Origin: Phycisphaerales bacterium
GTDB taxonomy: Bacteria; Planctomycetota; Phycisphaerae; Phycisphaerales; UBA1924
Length of the DNA: 52,298 bases
Direction: 5' to 3'
Assembly (NCBI GenBank): GCA_029260315.1
Contig: JAJDDM010000031.1
Location: 1-52,298 of the forward strand
Shown: piece after piece, positions 1 to 9,998 of the stretch
Layout: the number at the start of each line of letters is the position of its first letter
How positions within the stretch are numbered: position 1 is the stretch's first letter
The notes under the pieces: model-generated
Databases searched by the model: none
Seen by the model: the letters and a program-made list of their open reading frames with translations, nothing else
Told to the model about the DNA's origin: nothing
Position numbers and translations under genes: made by a program

Positions 1-83
1 CGGCCTCCCTTCGGCCAACCATGCTCCTCGAAACTGTCAACCATGTCCCCGAACGACTGTCAGCTATGTCTCCGGTCTGTACA

Positions 84-107
84 CAAAGCCACGGCTGGTG
101 GCACGTC
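84..107. repeat. Half copy of the twin-hairpin repeat
   Basis: This stretch resembles, with two mismatches, one arm of the approximately 90-bp twin-hairpin element seen complete at 31367-31455 and 36128-36219 (shared core GGTGGCACG preceded by AAAGCC). The partner arm is missing, so it is probably a decayed copy. No gene is visible in 1-230. Confidence 0.5.
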
Positions 108-153
108 AATCGGTCATCCGCATTCGTTCGAGTTCTCCGCCAGTTGACGCAAA

Positions 154-208
154 GCGCTCTCACGGTTGGGCCTGTGATGACCCGCCAACGAATCACACGC
201 TGTGAACG
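154..208. repeat. Dispersed repeat related to 2171-2234
   Basis: Its reverse complement shares GTCATCACAGGCCCAACCGT and a nearby CGTGTGAT block with 2191-2222, so the two flank the first genes of the window in opposite orientation. The core ACCGTGAG also recurs in the arms at 26806-26885 and 28335-28360, which suggests one diverged superfamily. It lies immediately downstream of the minus-strand prepilin gene. Confidence 0.55.
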
Positions 209-230
209 GACTCACTCCGCTCTATCACGT

Positions 231-1049
231 TCAGAATGGGCCAAGGCGAGGCCGGTTGATCCAGCCATACGGCTGGCCCTGGTCGGAAACTTTGTAGAAG
301 CGATCGCCGCTCTTGGTGCGCACATAGACGTCGTTTGCCTCGAAGTCCTCGCGCGATTCTCGCTCTTCGGGGTCCGGGCCGGAGGCCTGGCGGTAGAGCA
401 CGACGCGGCCGTCGAGCAGGCCCATGTGCCCGCCCTTATCGTGGCGCACGGACACCTGGTCCTCGTTGCCCCACATGCCCTCGGTGAACTGGTCATTCCA
501 GAAAAAGACGCTCTCTTCGACGAAGATCGGCAGGCTCTGAAAGAGCACCATGCGATCCTCGCGCTGGGCGGCGTAGGCCCTGGGCGTGGGATCCGTCGGG
601 AACTTGAGCATGTATGTAAAGATCGTCGTCCCCAAGCGGGCGCCCTGGGTCTCGTCGAACATGGTGTAGTCGGTGTTGACCCCGGCGTTGTCGAAGAGCT
701 CGGAGTCGTGCTCGTCGCCGTGGCGGGTTCGGCGTTGGTTCTTCGGACACTCACCGACGGCGTCGGCGTTGTCGACGTACTCGTAGAGCAGGCCGAGCCC
801 GCCGGGGATGGGCAGGTTGCGCTCGTCGCGATCGAAGATCCAGTCGAGCGCCGGCCAGATCTGGTCCTGGTGGTTGTTGGCATACAGGGTGCTCGCCATG
901 TTGATCTGCTTGACGTTGCTGGAGCAGATGGTGGTCTTGGCGATCTCGCGGGCGTTGCCGAGCGCCGGCAGGAGGATCGCGATGAGCACCGCGATGATGG
1001 CGATGACGACGAGCAGTTCGATGAGCGTGAACGCCGGGCGTTTGGGCAT
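231..1049 (-). CDS. Prepilin-like protein with N-terminal methylation motif
   Basis: A 272-residue protein that begins with a short basic leader followed by [15 protein letters not shown], the type IV prepilin/type II pseudopilin cleavage and methylation motif with the conserved Glu at +5 and a single hydrophobic helix. In planctomycetes such proteins are expanded as exported, helix-anchored proteins. The C-terminal part contains [10 protein letters not shown], which resembles the His-x-DG motif near the end of these families. The ATG at 1049 has GGAGG upstream, separated by a short spacer. It stands alone on the minus strand and diverges from the toxin-antitoxin pair. The precise role (pseudopilin or surface protein) cannot be read from the sequence. 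Confidence 0.85.
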   Translation of the reverse strand: MPKRPAFTLIELLVVIAIIAVLIAILLPALGNAREIAKTTICSSNVKQINMASTLYANNHQDQIWPALDWIFDRDERNLPIPGGLGLLYEYVDNADAVGECPKNQRRTRHGDEHDSELFDNAGVNTDYTMFDETQGARLGTTIFTYMLKFPTDPTPRAYAAQREDRMVLFQSLPIFVEESVFFWNDQFTEGMWGNEDQVSVRHDKGGHMGLLDGRVVLYRQASGPDPEERESREDFEANDVYVRTKSGDRFYKVSDQGQPYGWINRPRLGPF

Positions 1050-1213
1050 GCGGGGCCTCCGGGCCGCACGATAACAAGTGCGGCACCGCCGACCAACGCA
1101 GGATTGGTCGATCGGACCCGTACTTCGGGCATGGTGGCGGATTAGAGTCCAAATATTATCGGACTATATTCCTAGCGTTTCTACTCCATGGCCTTGAGTA
1201 GACGAACTTTTTC

Positions 1214-1274
1214 ATACGATTTTTTCGTATAGAAGCTGTTGTGAGGTGTTCGTGTATGCGATTTTTTGGTATAT
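1214..1274 (+). promoter_or_regulatory. Paired operator-like palindromes upstream of higBA
   Basis: ATACGATTTTTTCGTATAG at 1214-1232 contains the inverted repeat ATACGA/TCGTAT. A degenerate second copy, ATGCGATTTTTTGGTATAT, lies at 1256-1274. The copies are 42 bp apart, about four helical turns, in an AT-rich island directly upstream of the toxin gene. Type II toxin-antitoxin modules are commonly autoregulated by the antitoxin, so these are good candidates for its binding sites. That function is inferred. Confidence 0.6.
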
Positions 1275-1322
1275 TTCGTGGACTGCGGCAGGGAGGCCAG
1301 TCGATGGTAATGGAGTGCCCGA

Positions 1323-1775
1323 ATGCCCTCGAAGCCGAAGGTGGAGACACGGACGTTGGTCTATCCAAGGGGTCTGCTGGACCCGAAGGGCTGGCTCAAC
1401 TTTGTGCAACTGGATCCGTTCGCGCGTGCCTGGAAGAGGTTGGGGCTGGACGATGACGACCTGCGGGCGCTGGAGATTGCCATCATGGCCAATCCGACCG
1501 ACGCGCCGGTCATCCGCGGCACGGGCGGGCTTCGGAAGCTGCGCTTTTCGCCGGGGGACTGGCAGGTGGGCAAGAGCGGCGCGATGCGCGTGTGCTACGC
1601 GTACTTTCGAGAGTTTGGTTTGGTGGCGCTTGTTGCCGCGTATGGGAAGGGCAGAAAGGACAACCTGACGGACCAGGAAGGGAATGTGATTCGAGAGCTG
1701 TTGAGAGAGATTGAAGAGTATCTGGCGCGTGGCGGTTCCACGAAGCGCGCCACGTCAGGTCGGGATGAGGTGTGA
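1323..1775 (+). CDS. RelE/HigB-family toxin
   Basis: A 150-residue protein with the pattern of the HigB/RelE family (Pfam RelE, PF06296 type): GGLRKLRF, then GKSGAMRVCYAYF, then VAAYGKGRKDNLT, followed by a C-terminal helix. Members are ribosome-dependent mRNA interferases that pair with an XRE antitoxin. The start ATG has GGAG at 1312-1315, seven bases upstream. The gene precedes its antitoxin and overlaps the short leader region of it, the reversed order typical of higBA. It is longer than many family members because of about 35 extra N-terminal residues. Activity cannot be judged from sequence. Confidence 0.8.
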   Translation: MPSKPKVETRTLVYPRGLLDPKGWLNFVQLDPFARAWKRLGLDDDDLRALEIAIMANPTDAPVIRGTGGLRKLRFSPGDWQVGKSGAMRVCYAYFREFGLVALVAAYGKGRKDNLTDQEGNVIRELLREIEEYLARGGSTKRATSGRDEV

Positions 1776-1777
1776 TG

Positions 1778-2149
1778 ATGGCCAGTGTGAACGACGAACA
1801 GAGTGTGGCGAATGAGATCATCGAGGGCCTGACGGGCCTGCGCGATGCGCTGCGCGACGGCGAGCGTCTGCACGAGCGGTTCACCATGCGGACGGTGCAG
1901 CTCGAGCTCGAGCCGCGAGCCTTCACGCCCGAAGAGGTCAGAGAGCTTCGCGACCTGTTCCGATCGAGCCAGGCGGTGTTCGCCAAGCTGATTGGTGTGA
2001 AGCCGTCGACGATTCAGTCCTGGGAGCAGGGAAGATCCGAGCCGCCGGCGTGGGGACGAAGGCTGTTGGAACTCATGACGAAGAATCCCGGGCCCTGGAA
2101 AGAGATTCTGGAGGACGGGGCGAGAAGGAGCGAGTCCGCCGGCTGCTGA
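1778..2149 (+). CDS. HigA-like XRE-family antitoxin
   Basis: A protein of about 123 residues ending in a helix-turn-helix of the XRE type: FTPEEVRELRDLF, SQAVFAKLIGV, PSTIQSWEQG and RRLLELM match the HigA/NadS-like antitoxin pattern. It should neutralise the upstream RelE-like toxin and repress the operon through the palindromes at 1214-1274. GTG 1772, ATG 1775 and ATG 1778 are all in frame. GAGG at 1767-1770 is best spaced for 1778. The toxin stop at 1773-1775 overlaps the earlier candidates, so translation is probably coupled. Confidence 0.85.
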   Translation: MASVNDEQSVANEIIEGLTGLRDALRDGERLHERFTMRTVQLELEPRAFTPEEVRELRDLFRSSQAVFAKLIGVKPSTIQSWEQGRSEPPAWGRRLLELMTKNPGPWKEILEDGARRSESAGC

Positions 2150-2170
2150 GGCGCTCGCAATGAACGCCAG

Positions 2171-2399
2171 GGCGCGTTCAGACCATTCGTGGCGTGTGAT
2201 AGTCATCACAGGCCCAACCGTGAGGGCGGGCGCCTCCCTGTGCTACCCCCTCCTCCTCTCGCTCGAAATGAGGACGGCGCCGATCTGCCAATGTGCCACG
2301 CGAGTACGTCGTAGACGCTCGCGTCCATGAGGCGATGAAGATGAGAGGAGGCCTGGTAGACGCCCTCCCTCATGGTCGGGCCTGTGATGTGAACGCCAG
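2171..2399. repeat. Inverted-repeat element flanked by direct repeats
   Basis: The arm GCCCAACCGTGAGGGCGGGC at 2211-2230 is mirrored by the reverse complement of 2359-2381 (CGCCCTCCCTCATGGTCGGG core). TGAACGCCAG occurs in direct orientation at 2161-2170 and 2390-2399. The structure fits a small non-coding palindromic or MITE-like element filling the 285-bp gap between the antitoxin and the heme A synthase gene. I see no credible gene in it. Confidence 0.5.
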
Positions 2400-2434
2400 A
2401 CCGCTACAACGGAGCTTGAGTTGCTCTGGAAGTG

Positions 2435-3817
2435 CTACGGCTTGCGGTACACACGCTTGGCCCAGACCATCGACATCGTGAGCAGGGCGAGCAGGATCGC
2501 GCCGTTGGCCTGGTGGGCGGTCGCCAGCAGCATCTCGTGGATGGGGACCTCGGCGAGATCGGCATCCTGGGCGATCTGATCGGCGGTCGGGACGCCCTCG
2601 CGATCGGTGCCGAGGACTGCGAACAGCGCGCCCACGCCGAGCATGACCTGGAGGGCGACGACGGCGAGGATGGTCTTGGCGAGGATGGGGCCGCGCTTGC
2701 GGAGGGCGTCGGGCGGTGCGTCGAGGCTCATGGCGCCCGCCGAGGCCATGATGGCGAAGACGATGACGACGACGCTGAAGCCGAGGTGGGCCATGAGGGC
2801 GTGGAAGCTCGCGGTGTGGCGATACATCGCGCCGAGGGCGAGTTGGAGGATGGTGGTGTGGGTCGCTGCGGTGGCGACGAACTTCCATCGGCGGAAGTCG
2901 CGGTTCGGAGAGCGGGGCATGGCCATCCACGCGGGGTGGAGCCAGACGGCCTGGGCGACGAGCAGGGCGAGGAAGAGCTGGGCGAGCACGCCGTGGAAGA
3001 CGCCCAGCCAGGCGGATTGCTCGGTGACGCGGAGTCCGCCGAGCACACCCTGGAAGATGACCAGCAGCGCCAGGACGCCGGCCATCACCCGGACGATTCG
3101 GCGCTTGTCCATCGCGATGACGGATGCCGCGAGGGTGAGGGTGGTGAGCCCGACCATGGTCCCGAAGAGGCGGTGGGAGTGTTCGAGGAAGACGCGGTGG
3201 TCGCCCATGAGGGCGATGGGGTAGAGGAACATGTTGGCGCCGTAGGTGCCGGGCCAGTCGGGGACGGCCAGGCCGCTCTCTGACGACGTGACCAGCCCGC
3301 CGACGAGGATGAGTTCGAGGGTGGCGATGGCCGCGATCCACGCGAATCGGCTGAGCCAGGCGTGTGCGCCGAGGGGCGTCTGTCGTGCGATCGTTCGGGC
3401 GATCAGCCCGCCGAGGGCCCCGCCGATGGCGCAGGCGATGAGGAAGCCGAGGGCGATGAGCGGCGCGCCGGGCTTGAGCGAGCTGTCGATGGTGATGCTG
3501 GGGTCGGGGCTGCTCAGGGAGGTGGTGCTGAGGAGGGTTCCCAGGGCGAGGAGGTTGACGAGTCCCGCGATGAGCCCGGCGACGAGGCCGAGCTTCCAGC
3601 CGGCGCGTTCGCCGGCGTGGCGGACGGACATCGCGATCGCGCCGACGAGCAGCCCGGCGAGGATGGGGGCAAGGACGGGCTGGGGCAGGGTCATGCCGGG
3701 GAGGTTGCCCAGGAAGAATCCGGCCCAGAGGACGACGACAGCGCCGAAGGCGCTGGCGATCGCCTGGATACCGAACGAAGGCCGAGTGTCAGTGGTGTGG
3801 GCGAGGGGGGCGGACAT
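2435..3817 (-). CDS. ctaA: Heme A synthase (CtaA/COX15) with N-terminal membrane extension
   Basis: A 460-residue polytopic membrane protein. From about residue 155 it matches CtaA/COX15: GGLVTSSESGLAVPDWPGTYG, then EHSHRLFG, GVFHGVLAQLF, FHALMAHLGF and a final AHQANGA, which supply the histidines expected for heme binding. CtaA oxidises the C8 methyl of heme O to make heme A for the oxidase encoded downstream. About 150 N-terminal residues form four further predicted membrane helices that a normal CtaA of roughly 300-350 residues lacks. The gene is divergent from the ACIII operon. No ctaB (heme O synthase) is present in the window. Confidence 0.88.
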   Translation of the reverse strand: MSAPLAHTTDTRPSFGIQAIASAFGAVVVLWAGFFLGNLPGMTLPQPVLAPILAGLLVGAIAMSVRHAGERAGWKLGLVAGLIAGLVNLLALGTLLSTTSLSSPDPSITIDSSLKPGAPLIALGFLIACAIGGALGGLIARTIARQTPLGAHAWLSRFAWIAAIATLELILVGGLVTSSESGLAVPDWPGTYGANMFLYPIALMGDHRVFLEHSHRLFGTMVGLTTLTLAASVIAMDKRRIVRVMAGVLALLVIFQGVLGGLRVTEQSAWLGVFHGVLAQLFLALLVAQAVWLHPAWMAMPRSPNRDFRRWKFVATAATHTTILQLALGAMYRHTASFHALMAHLGFSVVVIVFAIMASAGAMSLDAPPDALRKRGPILAKTILAVVALQVMLGVGALFAVLGTDREGVPTADQIAQDADLAEVPIHEMLLATAHQANGAILLALLTMSMVWAKRVYRKP

Positions 3818-3921
3818 GGGTCAGTCTTTCCTGCGTGTTTTTCCGCCCCGTGCGGGCCGAAATCGCGATCGGGAGGCTGCTGAGACCGATTCTCAACTGG
3901 GTTTCCGGGGGCGTCGGGCGC

Positions 3922-3950
3922 TTGACCTTTCCGAAGATCACGCACATATT
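3922..3950 (+). promoter_or_regulatory. Candidate sigma70-like promoter of the act-cox operon
   Basis: TTGACC at 3922-3927 and CATATT at 3945-3950 are separated by 17 bp and would start transcription about 60 bases before actA. It lies in the gap shared with the divergent ctaA gene. This is a consensus match only. Confidence 0.4.
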
Positions 3951-4018
3951 ACGGTCCCACAGCAATCGCGGGGAAGGCTCGGGTCGGCCCGCCTCGTCGA
4001 TTGGCAAGGAGCGTGCGC

Positions 4019-4708
4019 ATGGCAGGGCTCTTCCCGAAATGGACCAACGCGCTGCCCACGGTGACCGCGATGGCGGTCCTGGGCGGGGCCGTCACGACGG
4101 TCGGCGCGGTCTGGTACTACTTCACGCCCAAGTACTGGGAGGTCGGGTACATGCCCGACCAGCCGAGCACGGGGTTCAACCACCAGATCCACGCGGGCAA
4201 GCTGGGCATCGACTGCCGGTACTGCCACACCAAGATCGAAAAGAGCGCCGAGGCGAACATCCCCAACGTCGCGACGTGCATGGGCTGCCACGCGGAGAAC
4301 CGGATCAACCCGAACTTCGTGAAGGATGAGCGGGTGCAGTTCATCCGCGACGCGTACGCGGCGGACGCTTCGATCGAGTGGCGTCGGGTCCACAAGCTGC
4401 CGGACTATGTGCGCAACTTCCCGCACCATGTACACATCAAGGCGGGCGTGAGCTGCTACTCGTGCCACGGGCAGATCATGGGGATGCCCGAGGTGTTCCA
4501 GTCCGAGCCGCTGAGCATGGGCTGGTGTCTGGAGTGTCACCGGGATCCGGAGAAGCATCTTGTGCCGGCGGACCAGGTGACGAAGCTGACGTGGGTGGAG
4601 CAGGAACTGAGCGATCGTGCGCATGGGCGTTCGAGCGTGGATACCGAAGCGTTGCTGGGCTCGCTTCGTCGCGAGCCGCCGCAGTACTGCGGCGCGTGCC
4701 ATCACTGA
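4019..4708 (+). CDS. actA: ACIII subunit ActA, pentaheme cytochrome c
   Basis: A 229-residue protein with one N-terminal membrane anchor (about residues 14-34) and five CxxCH heme sites: CRYCH (about 66-70), CMGCH, CYSCH, CLECH and a C-terminal CGACH. This is the heme content and architecture of ActA of alternative complex III, a quinol:electron-acceptor oxidoreductase that replaces bc1 in many bacteria. The heme domain would be periplasmic and pass electrons towards ActE or the oxidase. An ATG at 4019 is chosen because AAGGAG at 4006-4011 is well placed; an in-frame TTG at 4001 overlaps that site and is unlikely. It is the first gene of the act-cox operon. Confidence 0.95.
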   Translation: MAGLFPKWTNALPTVTAMAVLGGAVTTVGAVWYYFTPKYWEVGYMPDQPSTGFNHQIHAGKLGIDCRYCHTKIEKSAEANIPNVATCMGCHAENRINPNFVKDERVQFIRDAYAADASIEWRRVHKLPDYVRNFPHHVHIKAGVSCYSCHGQIMGMPEVFQSEPLSMGWCLECHRDPEKHLVPADQVTKLTWVEQELSDRAHGRSSVDTEALLGSLRREPPQYCGACHH

Positions 4709-4721
4709 GAAGCGAGAAGCG

Positions 4722-7700
4722 ATGCCTCATACGCAGTGTCCATCGACCAGTTCATCGACCAAGGGCAAGCGGGCCGCGAGCGATGCGCGCGAGCTGAGCC
4801 GCGTGGGCGGGACGGGCCAGAAGCTGTGGCGGAGCCTCGAGGAGGTGAGCGACACGCCGGCGTTCCGCGAGTTCGTGGAGCGTGAGTTTCCCGCGGGGGC
4901 CAGCGAGCTGCTGGGCGAGTCGCGGCGGGAGTTCATCAAGCTCATGGGCGCAGGGTTGGCGCTGGCCGGCGCCGCGACGATCCCCGGCTGTCGTCGGCCC
5001 GACCACAAGATCATGCCGTACTCGCGGGACGTGCCCGAGCAGGCGATCCCCGGCAAGGCGCTGTATTACGCGACGAGCATGCCGCTGCCCGGCGGCGGGG
5101 CCGAGGGGCTGATCGTCGAGACGCACGGGTACCGCCCGACGAAGGTCGAGGGCAACCCGCTGCACCCGCTGAATCAGGGCAAGAGCAGCGTGTGGGCGCA
5201 GGCGAGCGTGCTGGGGCTGTACGACCCCGACCGCCTGAAGTACTGCCTGTATCGCGCGGGGCGTGAGGGTGCGGGTCGTGGGGGCGAGGCGCAGCCGGCG
5301 AGCTGGGACGACTTCAAGCACTGGTGGAATGAGCGGTCGGGGCTGAGCGCCAAGTACGCGGCCAATGGCGGGCGGGGGCTGGCGTTCCTGGTCAACAAGA
5401 AGTCGAGCCCCAGCCGCGAGTTCGTCAAAGAGTCGCTGATGCGCCGCTATCCCAACGCGATCTTCGCGGTGCACGAGCCGGCGACGGCGGATACGCCCAT
5501 CCGCGGGTCGCAGATGGCGTTCGGGCGTCCGATGCGCGAGCAGCTCGATCTGAGCCGGGCCTCGGCCGTTGTCTCGATCGGGCGGGACTTCCTGAACGCG
5601 ACGCAGATGAATGAGCCGGGCGCGCTGGCCAACGCGCGCGATTTCGCGAGCACGCGGAACGTGCGGCATGCGGGCGATCCGATGAGCAGGCTGTACGTCT
5701 GCGAGACGGGGTTCACGATCACCGGGGCGAGCGCCGACCATCGCAAGGCGATGTCGCCGAGTGACTTGGCGCGGTTTACGATCGCGCTGTCGCGTGCGGT
5801 GCTGAACCGCCTCGGCGGCGGAGGCGAGCTCGGGGCGCTGCTGGGGTCGATGAATCTCGGGAACGAGGGCGCGTTTGAGAGCGCGTTCGTGGAAGCCGCG
5901 GCGGGCGATCTGGTCGAGCATCAGGGCGCGAGCGTGGTGCTGGCGGGTCCGAGCCTGCCGGCGGAGATCCACGCGCTGGTGCATGCGATGAATCGCCTGC
6001 TGGGCAACGTCGGCAGGACCGTGGGCTATCAGCCTTACGGAAGCGACGATGCGAGCTTGTGCCTGGAGGGCCTGAGCACGATCGGCGGGGCGATCGACGG
6101 CGGGGGCGTCGAGACGCTTGTTTGCATCGACGTGAACCCGGTGTACGACGCGCCGGCAGAGTTGGACTTCACGGCGAAGTTTGCGAGCGTGCGCCACACG
6201 ATCACGCTGAGCGTGCCGACGACCGAGACCGCGGTCGTGAGCGAGTGGGCGCTCAACGGCGCGCACTACCTGGAGAGCTGGGGCGATACGCGCTCGCTCG
6301 ACGGGACGATCGCGCCGATGCAGCCGATGATCGCGCCGCTGTTCGAGCCGGCGATGAGCGAGATCGAGTTCCTGGCGTGGCTGAGCGGCGATGCGCGGTT
6401 CATCGAGCGGTCGGCGCCGATCAAGGACGAGTTCGGGCGGGTGATCCCGCCGGAGGACCTGCCCGAGACCAACGGGCACGCAGAGCCTCATGTGACTGGT
6501 CGTCAGATCGTGCGCGAGACGTGGCAGGCGCGCGGGTACATCGGCGGCGCGTTCGAGGCCGGCTGGAAGCGGGCGCTGCACGACGGCGTCGTGAGCGGCA
6601 CGCGGCGGACGTGGACCGACGCGGGCGTGGAGCGGGCGGCGCTGTTCGGGGCGGTCACGAGCGCGCTGCGGGGCATGTCGCTGGTGGCGACGCCGAGCCG
6701 GGACTCGCTGGCGGTGGTGATCGAGACGGCGCACGTTGGCGACGGGCGCTTTGCGAACGACGCGTGGCTGCAGGAGCTGCCGCAGAACGGCACGCGGGTG
6801 GTGTGGGACAACCCGATCCTGCTGAGCCCGGCGACGGCCAAGGCGCTGGGCGTGATGCCCGAGCCGTACACCGAGAAGCTGCCCGAGGGGCGGGTGGTGA
6901 GCCTGATGCACGAGGGGCGGAAGGTCGAGGTCCCGGTGTGGATCCTGCCGGGGATGGCCGACAACTGCGCGATCGTGACGCTCGGGTACGGGCGGACCAA
7001 GGCGGGCGCTGTCGGCAACGGCGTGGGCTACGACATGAACCCGCTGCGCGGGCGATCCGGCGCGGTGGCGCTGGCGGGGGTGAAGCTCTCCAAGACCGGC
7101 AGCAGCAGCTTCGTCGCCAGCACGCAGAACCATTGGTCGATGGAGGGGCGCGATTCGATCGTCCGCCAGCTCGACAAGAAGTGGTTCGACGAGCACGCCG
7201 ACGAGCCGATCGAGCCGCAGAAAGACGAGATCTATGGGAGGTTCGAGAAGAAGCTCAACATGGCCGAGCAGCTCGGCGAGCTGAGCCACACGCCGCCGAA
7301 CATCGGCGCATACGACAACCCGTTCAACGAGAGCCCGGGCGACCCGACCGAGGACGCGCGGTACTCGAAGCGGCCGCAGTGGGGGATGTCGATCGACCTG
7401 AGCACATGCACGGGCTGCGGCGTATGCACGATCGCGTGCCAGGCGGAGAACAACATCCCGGTGGTGGGGAAGAAGGAGTCTGGCAAGGGGCGCGAGATGC
7501 ACTGGATCCGCGTCGATCGGTATTTCACGGGCGAGGACCCGTTCCATCCCGAGGAGATGCTGCACCAGCCGGTGCCGTGCGTGCAGTGCGAGAACGCGCC
7601 GTGCGAGACGGTCTGCCCGGTGAACGCGACGAGCCATGGCCCAGAGGGCATCAACCACATGGCGTACAACCGCTGCATCGGCACGCGGTACTGCGCGAAC

Positions 7701-8399
7701 AACTGCCCGTACAAGGTGCGGCGGTTCAACTGGATGGACTACAGCCAGGTGAAGTTCAACGGCGGGTACGTCGGCGAGGAGGCGCTCAGCGCCGTCGGCA
7801 TGGACCCCAAGAACCAGAACCTCATCCCGGCCCGCTTGCGGGCGCGTCTGGACGAGATATCCCAGATGCAGCGCAACCCCGACGTGACCGTTCGCGGCCG
7901 CGGCGTGATGGAGAAGTGCAACTACTGCGTGCAGCGGATCAACGCGGCCCGCTACGAGACCAAGCTCCAGGATCTGGACAACATCCCCGACGGGTTCTTC
8001 CAGAGCGCCTGCCAGCAGGCGTGCCCGAGCAACGCGATCACGTTCGGCGATCTGCTCGACCATTCGAGCGAGGCCCACGAGGCCCGCAACAACCCGCGCA
8101 GCTACCTGCTGCTCGGGTTCCTGAATACGCGCCCGCGGACGACGCACATGCTGCGGGTCCGCAACCCGCACCCGGATCTGATCGCCGAGGACCGTCTGAC
8201 GCACGACCCGCTGGCGCATGGCGCCCACGGCGGGGGCCACGGGGAGGGCGGCCATGGCGCCGACGATCACGGTGATGACGGTCACAACGACGGTGACGGC
8301 GGGCATTCGTTCCTTCACAACCCACGCCGAACGCATGAGGATTCGGGCTACGCCCTGAGCCTCAAGGTGCTCGGTAGCGCAACGGGGGTCCCGGCATGA
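4722..8399 (+). CDS. actB: ACIII subunit ActB, molybdopterin-oxidoreductase-like/Fe-S fusion
   Basis: A 1225-residue protein. The Tat-type motif SRREFIK lies near residue 66. A long molybdopterin-oxidoreductase-like domain follows, then a ferredoxin-like part with [11 protein letters not shown] (about 895), [14 protein letters not shown] (about 953), [16 protein letters not shown] and CQQACP, enough for four Fe-S clusters. In characterised ACIII the large domain holds no molybdenum cofactor and the clusters form the electron wire to ActA; I infer the same here. The last 60 residues are very rich in His, Gly and Asp. The start at 4722 lies 13 bases after actA. The frame stays open upstream into actA, but that extension has no domain. 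Confidence 0.94.
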   Translation: MPHTQCPSTSSSTKGKRAASDARELSRVGGTGQKLWRSLEEVSDTPAFREFVEREFPAGASELLGESRREFIKLMGAGLALAGAATIPGCRRPDHKIMPYSRDVPEQAIPGKALYYATSMPLPGGGAEGLIVETHGYRPTKVEGNPLHPLNQGKSSVWAQASVLGLYDPDRLKYCLYRAGREGAGRGGEAQPASWDDFKHWWNERSGLSAKYAANGGRGLAFLVNKKSSPSREFVKESLMRRYPNAIFAVHEPATADTPIRGSQMAFGRPMREQLDLSRASAVVSIGRDFLNATQMNEPGALANARDFASTRNVRHAGDPMSRLYVCETGFTITGASADHRKAMSPSDLARFTIALSRAVLNRLGGGGELGALLGSMNLGNEGAFESAFVEAAAGDLVEHQGASVVLAGPSLPAEIHALVHAMNRLLGNVGRTVGYQPYGSDDASLCLEGLSTIGGAIDGGGVETLVCIDVNPVYDAPAELDFTAKFASVRHTITLSVPTTETAVVSEWALNGAHYLESWGDTRSLDGTIAPMQPMIAPLFEPAMSEIEFLAWLSGDARFIERSAPIKDEFGRVIPPEDLPETNGHAEPHVTGRQIVRETWQARGYIGGAFEAGWKRALHDGVVSGTRRTWTDAGVERAALFGAVTSALRGMSLVATPSRDSLAVVIETAHVGDGRFANDAWLQELPQNGTRVVWDNPILLSPATAKALGVMPEPYTEKLPEGRVVSLMHEGRKVEVPVWILPGMADNCAIVTLGYGRTKAGAVGNGVGYDMNPLRGRSGAVALAGVKLSKTGSSSFVASTQNHWSMEGRDSIVRQLDKKWFDEHADEPIEPQKDEIYGRFEKKLNMAEQLGELSHTPPNIGAYDNPFNESPGDPTEDARYSKRPQWGMSIDLSTCTGCGVCTIACQAENNIPVVGKKESGKGREMHWIRVDRYFTGEDPFHPEEMLHQPVPCVQCENAPCETVCPVNATSHGPEGINHMAYNRCIGTRYCANNCPYKVRRFNWMDYSQVKFNGGYVGEEALSAVGMDPKNQNLIPARLRARLDEISQMQRNPDVTVRGRGVMEKCNYCVQRINAARYETKLQDLDNIPDGFFQSACQQACPSNAITFGDLLDHSSEAHEARNNPRSYLLLGFLNTRPRTTHMLRVRNPHPDLIAEDRLTHDPLAHGAHGGGHGEGGHGADDHGDDGHNDGDGGHSFLHNPRRTHEDSGYALSLKVLGSATGVPA

Positions 8400-9997
8400 G
8401 CACGATCCACCCCGACCAGGCCGCGGCTCAGCAGTTGATGGGCAAGGGCGCCGTCGCCGGCGGGCCGATGCCCGATCCGGGCGATGGCTCGCTGATCGAG
8501 GACCCGAGCGTTCGGGCGCCCCTGGTGCTCAACAACCGCGGGTTCTCTGAGATCACCGAGATCGTCTGCGGGTACGCCGAGAAGCCGTATCCCGATCGTG
8601 CGATGCTGCTGCTGCTGGGGCTGGCGGCGACGCTCGCTGGGCTTGGCGGGCTGATGGTCCTGTACCTGTTCATTACCGGCGTGGGCGTCTGGGGCCTGAC
8701 CAACCAAGTTGACTGGGCCTGGGACATCACCAACTTCGTGTTCTGGATCGGTATCGGGCACGCCGGGACGCTGATCAGCGCGATCCTGTGTCTGTTCAAG
8801 CAGAAGTGGCGCACGGCGGTGAATCGTTCGGCGGAGGCGATGACGATCTTCGCGGTGATCTGCGCGGGCATGTTCCCGGCGATCCACGTCGGTCGCATCT
8901 GGTTCATCTGGATGGTGTTTCCGATCCCGAACGCCAACGCGATCTGGCCCAACTTCCGCTCGCCGCTGCTCTGGGACGTGTTCGCGGTGAGCACCTATTT
9001 CACGGTGTCGCTGCTGTTCTGGTACATGGGCCTGATCCCCGATATGGCGACCTTGCGTGATCGGGCGCACAAGCGGATGCTCCAGGCCAAGCGTGCCGGC
9101 GAGAAGGTCTTCCTGCCGGATCTGGTCCGGGCGTATGCGTTCGGGGCACTGGCGGGCGGGTGGCGGTTCAGCAGCAGGCACTGGCATCGGTATGAGGTCG
9201 CGTATCTGATCCTGGCGGGGATCTCGACGCCGCTGGTCTTGAGCGTGCACTCGATCGTGTCGTTCGACTTCGCGACCAGCGTGATGCCGGGGTGGCACAC
9301 GACGATCTTCCCGCCGTACTTCGTCGCGGGGGCTATTTTCGGCGGGTTCGCGATGGTGCTGTTCCTGCTGATCCCGGCGCGGGAGATCTACCCGCACATG
9401 AAGGACATCCTGACGCTGCGCCACCTGGAGAACATGGCCAAGATCATCCTGGTGACGGGCATGATGGTGGGCTTCGCGTACGCGATGGAGTTCTTCATCG
9501 CGTGGTATAGCGGGAACGAGTACGAGGCGTTCATCTTCGTGAACGGCCGGGCGTTGCCGACGTGGCTGAGCGCCGACGGGGCGCCCTACTGGTGGGCGTA
9601 CTGGATCATGATCTCGTGCAACGTGCTGAGCCCGCAGGTGTTCTGGAAGCGGTCGCTGCGGACCAACCCGCTGGTGATCTGGATCGTGGCGCTGCTGGTC
9701 ACGATCGGCATGTGGTTCGAGCGGTTCGTGATCATCGTGACGAGCCTGCATCGGGCGTTCCTGCCGGCCGAGTGGCACATGTTCCACCCGACGCCGGTGG
9801 ACATCCTGACGTTCGTGGGCTCGTGCGGCATCTTCCTGACGCTCTTCCTGCTGTTCATGAAGTTCCTGCCGATGTTCGCGATGGCCGAGCTCAAGGCGGT
9901 GATCCCGCAGGCGCACCGCCACGATCCGGACGATCCGCTGCACGCGCATGACGACGACGCCCATGGCGAGCATGGCGACGACAAGGGAGGTCACTGA
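8396..9997 (+). CDS. actC: ACIII subunit ActC, NrfD-like quinol-binding membrane protein
   Basis: A 533-residue polytopic protein of the NrfD/polysulfide reductase membrane-subunit family with about ten predicted helices, for example around [19 protein letters not shown] and [18 protein letters not shown]. ActC is one of two NrfD-like subunits of ACIII and is thought to hold the quinol site and a proton path. It overlaps actB by four bases (ATGA), which indicates translational coupling. The C-terminal 30 residues are an unusual His/Asp-rich tail beginning [15 protein letters not shown]. Family and neighbours make the call secure. Confidence 0.95.
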   Translation: MSTIHPDQAAAQQLMGKGAVAGGPMPDPGDGSLIEDPSVRAPLVLNNRGFSEITEIVCGYAEKPYPDRAMLLLLGLAATLAGLGGLMVLYLFITGVGVWGLTNQVDWAWDITNFVFWIGIGHAGTLISAILCLFKQKWRTAVNRSAEAMTIFAVICAGMFPAIHVGRIWFIWMVFPIPNANAIWPNFRSPLLWDVFAVSTYFTVSLLFWYMGLIPDMATLRDRAHKRMLQAKRAGEKVFLPDLVRAYAFGALAGGWRFSSRHWHRYEVAYLILAGISTPLVLSVHSIVSFDFATSVMPGWHTTIFPPYFVAGAIFGGFAMVLFLLIPAREIYPHMKDILTLRHLENMAKIILVTGMMVGFAYAMEFFIAWYSGNEYEAFIFVNGRALPTWLSADGAPYWWAYWIMISCNVLSPQVFWKRSLRTNPLVIWIVALLVTIGMWFERFVIIVTSLHRAFLPAEWHMFHPTPVDILTFVGSCGIFLTLFLLFMKFLPMFAMAELKAVIPQAHRHDPDDPLHAHDDDAHGEHGDDKGGH

Positions 9998-9998
9998 C

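Noticed and set aside
4752..8336. Long open frame of about 1190 codons antisense to actB
   Set aside because: Arg/His/Leu-rich shadow of a GC-rich gene with no domain; the plus-strand product has all expected motifs.
4722..8399. A functional molybdenum oxidoreductase
   Set aside because: Operon context and Fe-S layout are those of ACIII ActB, whose large domain lacks the cofactor.
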